In this document: piece by piece, positions 59,901-64,000 of the stretch
Layout of the letters: each line of letters opens with the position of its first letter
Numbering within the stretch: the stretch's first letter is position 1
DNA from: Diplosphaera chodatii
Taxonomy: Eukaryota; Chlorophyta; Trebouxiophyceae; Prasiolales; Stichococcaceae
Length of the DNA: 64,000 bases
Reading direction: 5' to 3'
Assembly (NCBI GenBank): GCA_032358165.1
Contig: JAALGY010000001.1
Location: forward strand, 1,798,001 to 1,862,000
The notes under the pieces: generated by a model
The model's database searches: none
What the model saw: only the letters and a program-made list of their open reading frames with translations
Told to the model about the DNA's origin: nothing
Position numbers and translations under genes: made by a program

Positions 59901-60481
59901 GACGTCTGTGATGCGCAGCAGCTCGTAGTATACTCAAATGTGCTGAAGCCGGTCGCTGGTCACACAGGCACGAAGGTGTTCCTGGGCGCGAACGGCGATG
60001 GCGCACCCATGCTGCCGATCCTGTACGTGGCCGCCAACCTGTTGTTCAACATCTGCTCCCTGCTGGTCGTGCGGACCAGCGGTATGTCCTGCTGTACCTC
60101 TTCACAGCCTCCAGCATCTATGCTATGTGCTGACCCTATGCATTTTATGACACCCTGTGCAGACGTTTGTCGTACATGGTGAGGCTCCACCACGTCAGCT
60201 GTCCAGGTCCCTTGCAAAACGTAGCAAAACGTAACGAGGGCTGCTCCCCACTGCTGGTGACTGCACATGCCGCAGGCGCGCTGGCCAACTCGCTGGCGAT
60301 CGCGGCGCTGACGCCGCTGACGCTGTGGGCCTTCTCCTTCCAGCTGCCGTACCTGGGCACCGCCCCGCAGCTGGGCCCGCAGTTCCTGCTGGGCTCCGCG
60401 ATCCTGATCACCGGCCTGCTGACGTACAACTCGCCGAGCCTCATCCCGCAGATCAAGGAGCGGCTGGGGAAGAGCGACTGA
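56951..60481 (+). CDS. CRT/CLT-like plastid transporter (drug/metabolite transporter superfamily)
   Basis: Twelve exons in phase: 56951-57143, 57285-57424, 57574-57627, 57763-57863, 58171-58289, 58404-58420, 58627-58812, 59091-59165, 59407-59468, 59669-59772, 59968-60081 and 60276-60481; 456 aa. The first 50 residues are rich in Ser/Thr/Arg/Gln and nearly free of acid, as in a transit peptide. About ten membrane helices follow, for example VIALIAFGVANRILY, NYVFFLAQFQTFGYCIVYFA, ILPLLSQSVMFFNIAFSRLV, YLGAAAVVAGVCIAAL and FLLGSAILITGLLTY. The order FSRLVLRKQLAWQQYLGAA matches the CRT family. Plant members (CLT) sit in the plastid envelope and move glutathione and its precursor. The 17-nt exon at 58404-58420 adds GNTVQI; without it exons 58289 and 58627 are out of phase. 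The exact solute is not predictable. Confidence 0.87.
58931..58975 (+). repeat. Three tandem 15-base repeats in a CRT-like intron
   Basis: Copies at 58931-58945, 58946-58960 and 58961-58975 share the core ACAGCCAC, differing at a few positions (CTACAGCCACCTTTA, CTACAGCCACCTTCG, CCACAGCCACGTTCA). They lie in the intron after exon 58627-58812. Confidence 0.8.
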
Positions 60482-61385
60482 TGCGCCGACATTGCGTGCG
60501 GCAGCCACCATTCTTTGCATGGCCACTGCAGTGACTTCAAAACTGCGTCCGCTAACCAGCGCGAAAGGTGCACCTGGTATAGGATTGAAGAGCATTGCTT
60601 ATCTATGGGTACGTCAACCAGGGCCCAAATACAGCTTGGCGCATTGTTGAGCACTCTACTTCGCACACATTGCTGGCTACTTCGGCATTGAATATATTGG
60701 TCGTCGCGCCGTATTCTTTTGTGAAATCTCAATTGTAATTGCCAGGGAAGAGTGACCACTGATGGCACATGCAACATGCGGCGCAGTGGGCGACCCTCCT
60801 GCTTTTCATTTTTTCCCCCAATCCTCACCATTACCTATGTTGTCCTGCTGAAGTCGCTTCATGCCCCGCCATCACTGACAATCGTGTAAGACGGGTTTGG
60901 CAAATCATCACTCATCGCCACCAGAACATGCAAACTTCAAGAGAAGCAGAACATACTGATGCAAAACTCCACACTGCTTACTACCGCAAATACATCATCG
61001 TGGGTCTTTGCTTGTGAGCAGCTCTAGGCTTCTGCTGGCTGCCGGGACTGCAAATGCCGCTGCCATACCCTGCAGCACCTGAACCCTACGCGACCCTGAT
61101 GGCCTGAGCCATCCAGTGTTGCTGACCTCTAAGCTGTCCCACCTTCACTGCTCCCGCTGCATGCTTCCGAGCCCTGCTATTGCGCCACACAGCTTTTGTT
61201 GTGCTGCTGTGATCAATGCCTGCACCATGTGTTTCGCATCTGCCACGGACCCATGTGTGTCCAGCAGAGCTGCAGCTCTAGATGCAGAAAGGCACCCCAG
61301 GTGGGTTGCTGCCCATTCCTGCTGCCGCTGCAGCCTGAGGAAGCTTTCTTCACCATCCACTTTTCACGTGGCAACCGCTGCTGCC
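60482..61385. other. Convergent intergenic region
   Basis: This lies between the stops of the CRT-like gene (plus) and the right-edge repeat gene (minus). TGTAA, the usual polyadenylation signal of chlorophyte green algae, occurs on the plus strand at 60734-60738 and near 60884. Part of the region (60650-61010) is AT-richer than its surroundings. No coding exon is recognised. Confidence 0.5.
60734..60738 (+). terminator. Candidate TGTAA polyadenylation signal for the CRT-like gene
   Basis: TGTAA, the common polyadenylation signal in chlorophyte green algae, lies about 255 bases after the transporter stop codon. A second TGTAA occurs near 60884. Which is used cannot be told from sequence alone. 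Confidence 0.35.
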
Positions 61386-64000
61386 TCAGTGGCGGAGGCC
61401 GGGTGCTGCTGCGGGGTCGACCGGAGCGCCTGCTGGCGCGCCTGAGGTCGGGGCGCCGGTGGTGGCGGCGCTGCCTGCACCCAATGGCAAGCACTGCATG
61501 TTCCCATGTTACATCACCTCGCCCTGGTGATAGGGAGAAGAAATGCAGGGCCATTGAGACAGTATTTGAGGGTACTGTTGCATATGTGGTATGAAGGCTG
61601 ATTGCCAGCGGGGAACGACTGCTGCTCACACCATACCATTTGCGCACACGTGCGCACCGGCACTGCGCAGCATGTGCAGTCCTTCCCTGCTGGCATGGCT
61701 GCGCATGGTCTTGCAATGTCAGTGGCAGCAGCATTGATAGGCTTACCAGCAGTTGGGGAGGAGGCGGGGGTGCCAGCCGCACCACTCGTGCCGCCTCCTG
61801 TGCAAGGGCAGGATTCGCTTCCAGCAGCAGCAGTCAAAGGGCACAGGCTTCATGACAGCTGAGCATCATGCGTGGCAGTTGTGGCTGACTTGCTCCTAAT
61901 AAGGCACTGACACGGTTGCCGCAGACTTGGCATTTGACAAAGCCCAACTTGTGCATCAGCTTTCACCATGTGCATGACTGCCTTCGAACCGCTGGTGAGC
62001 TGATGCACACCTTTGGCTTTGTACCAGGCCCAGGCTGCTGCAGCCGCGTCACCTGTGGAGGCGGGCGGGGCAATGGGCGTGCCACCAGCGGCGGGGGTGC
62101 CGCCAGGGGCAGAAGAGCCGCCGATGCCGGGGGTGCCACCGGGAGCAGATGTGCCGCCAGGCGCAGGCGCCCCAGCGGCGGCCGTGCCGGCGCCGGCAAT
62201 AGGGACCGTGCCAGCGCCTGCAGAAGCGCTTCAACGACTTGCTGTAGTGCAACATCAGCGGAACAGGATTATTTCTGCAACATGGACCCCGTGCTGCATG
62301 ATGGCATACTGAGCTTCTACACGGCGCAGGGAATCAGCGTGTCACCTGCGGGATCCCGGAGGCCGGCGCCACCAGCCGTTCCAGCATCGGCTGCACGGCG
62401 GCGATCGGCGGCGCGGGCAGCGCCAGTCAGCGCAGCCACCGTCTGCGAGCCCAGCGTGCCTGCCTGCATAAGCGACAATGTGCACTCAGCACTATGTCAT
62501 TCATCAGCCAGGCTGTGCTTAGGTGCATCAGCGTGACCAGTGCAGGTGGCGTCTTGGCAACTGCAGGCGGCGCACCCAAGCGCAAAAAACGCACGTTAGT
62601 GCGAGACTCAGTATTGTATCACAAGTTGGCACTCGCCTACATGTCTGCAAACAGATGCACGGAGGCATATCCCCTTATTTGCCAGTGTGCAGCCCCAGAT
62701 GCCATCCGGTAGCGGAACACGCTGACAATTATTGGTCAGACTTGAAAGTCTGAATCGCAAGCAGTACCTCGAAGCCTGTTTCAGGTCTGCATGTCGTCTC
62801 ACCCTGTCGACTGCCAGCAAAGTCTCGTCAGACAGAGCGCCGCCCGCGCCGATGTTGCTGGTGGCGGCGGTGATGGCGGCGGCGGTGGCGGCGTTGTCGC
62901 GCTGCGCCAGGCTCAGCAGCGACGGCAGCAGGGCCGGGTCCGACATGAAGGCATCCGCATCTGGACCTGCACCACAGAAGTTACCCCTTCAAAACAGTAG
63001 CAGGCCGCTGAAAACCATGGTTCAATCAGAACCTTATGGAAAGTGTCCACTGTGCAGCCTGCACAACACTACACATCCCAGCAGAAACGCGTTCTGCCAG
63101 CTGCACCTGTCAGCATGGTGGCAACATTCGCTAGCATCGAGACGGTGCCCATGGTGCCAGCATCCCAGAGCGATGTGGGGTCCAGCGTGGCCGCCCATGC
63201 GATGGTGCGGGACGCCCACAGCAGCAGCTGCAGCACAGGTACACAGGAGGTAGCACGTGATGCCGAGCTTGGCCTGCAGACCGTGCGCTGGTGTGCGAGG
63301 CTGTTGCATGGTTTGCTGGCGGCAACCCGCCTGTTACTGGATGCTAGGTGACACTTCTTTCGCAGCATTTGGTCAGACATCAGTCTGCCGTCAGAAGTCA
63401 CCTGGCTGGCCAAGTCTGTCGTGTCGGCAGGCAGCATGGCGGCTGCTGCTGCAACCAGCTGCGGCACTGCCGTCGGGTCCAACGCATCTGCAGCAGGGAG
63501 GCAGCAGTGTCGACGTGTGAGAAGATGGTAGACAAAGCTTGGCTGTACTTGCTACGTGAGTGGCAATCATGCATGGCCACTGATGCCACAAGAGCGCATG
63601 TGACAGACTGCATGCGGAAAATTGGTGTCTGATACATCTGGCAGACGCCACCAAGCTATACAGGTGCTGATCCACAGCAGTGGAATGCACTAAGCACCTG
63701 CAACACGCTTCTTTGCTGCTGTGCAATGATAGCCGTGCTCAGCTGCTGTTCAACAGAGAAGGAGGGGCTGCCGATGAGGGCAGCAGAACCCAACGACCGC
63801 GGCGCTGCAGAAACTGTCAACCATCTTGTCTGGTGTACACCACCCTTGAAGCCGATGCACAAGCTGGCTCACGGACACAACGGATCTGCCTGTGGCTTCA
63901 CACTTGGTCACTGCTGTCCTCTGCTTGCTGTTAGAGGACCCTGCTCAGGGGTTGCACCTGAGGCGGCCAGGAAGGCGGGGTCGGCCAGGGGCCCCGCGAT
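61386..64000 (-). CDS. Helical-repeat protein with Gly/Ala/Pro/Thr-rich tail, 5' end outside window
   Basis: Partial. Exons that join in phase, from the edge: 64000-63958, 63487-63402, 63227-63107, 62966-62803, 62463-62346, 62217-62053, 61797-61747 and 61474-61386. The N-terminal visible part is a series of Ala/Leu-rich helices with recurring D-P starts: GPLADPAFLAASDALDPTAV, AATLDPTSLWDAGTMGTVSM, MSDPALLPSLLSLAQRDNAA. The tail is low in complexity with GGTP/GGTS units (APGGTSAPGGTPGIGG, SGAAGTPASSPTAG) and ends APGLRH. I recognise no family. The frame of the tail exons was chosen by splice phase; in exon 62217-62053 a Pro/Leu-rich frame is also open. Confidence 0.5.

Noticed and set aside
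61963..62199. Pro/Leu-rich alternative frame in the right-edge gene
   Set aside because: Splice phases on both sides of exon 62217-62053 agree with the GGTP-repeat frame instead.
1..64000. CRISPR arrays, phage genes, insertion sequences, rRNA or operon structure
   Set aside because: Nothing of the kind is visible. The repeats are short and local, and the genes are spliced eukaryotic genes.

Overview
The window is nuclear DNA of a photosynthetic eukaryote, most likely a GC-rich green alga (Chlorophyta). The genes are dense and cut by many short introns with GT(G/A)...(T)GCAG borders. Exons are rich in Ala, Gln, Gly and Pro. Several products look plastid-linked: a CRT/CLT-type transporter, a riboflavin-pathway deaminase, a rhodanese with an N-terminal presequence, and a LIP1-type GTPase. 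There are no operons, CRISPR arrays, phage genes or recognisable transposons. I built gene models by hand, joining open exons whose splice sites and reading phases agree. Totals given in amino acids are for these models; no RNA evidence was available.

Left part (1-24.7 kb): (1) a rhomboid-family protein with a C-terminal UBA domain (866-4366, minus); (2) a long coiled-coil protein of unknown function (5354-13228, plus); (3) a secreted PAP2/vanadium-haloperoxidase-type enzyme (13617-17620, plus); (4) a small ABM-domain protein (18311-19186, minus); (5) a membrane-anchored UBX protein (19710-22429, minus); (6) a protein with two tandem MAPR/cytochrome-b5-like domains (22876-24705, plus), divergent from the UBX gene.

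Middle part (25-47 kb), mostly minus strand: (7) a TKL-type kinase with an N-terminal MGC acylation motif (25482-29963); (8) a U2AF-large-subunit-like SR splicing factor (31009-34734); (9) a LIP1-like small GTPase (35112-37471); (10) the U1 snRNP factor PRP40 (38278-44633); (11) a Yae1-domain protein (45276-45791, plus); (12) an intronless rhodanese (46387-47151).

Right part (48-64 kb): (13) a Q-rich protein with two hnRNP-Q-acidic-domain-like modules and a PAM2 motif (48385-53750, plus); (14) a RibD-type deaminase without a reductase domain (54736-56054, minus); (15) a CRT/CLT-like plastid transporter (56951-60481, plus) that seems to need a 17-nt micro-exon; (16) an unrecognised repeat protein (61386 to beyond 64000, minus), cut by the window edge.

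Themes rather than pathways link the genes. Two concern pre-mRNA splicing (U2AF-like, PRP40). Two concern ubiquitin/p97 quality control at membranes (rhomboid-UBA, UBX). One is a candidate mRNA/poly(A)-binding-protein partner (PAM2 protein). Three concern plastid metabolism or transport. The most unusual items are the tandem AcD plus PAM2 protein without an RRM, the tandem MAPR protein, the secreted enzyme with a full vanadate/phosphate pocket, and the large coiled-coil gene made of successive phase-0 exons.
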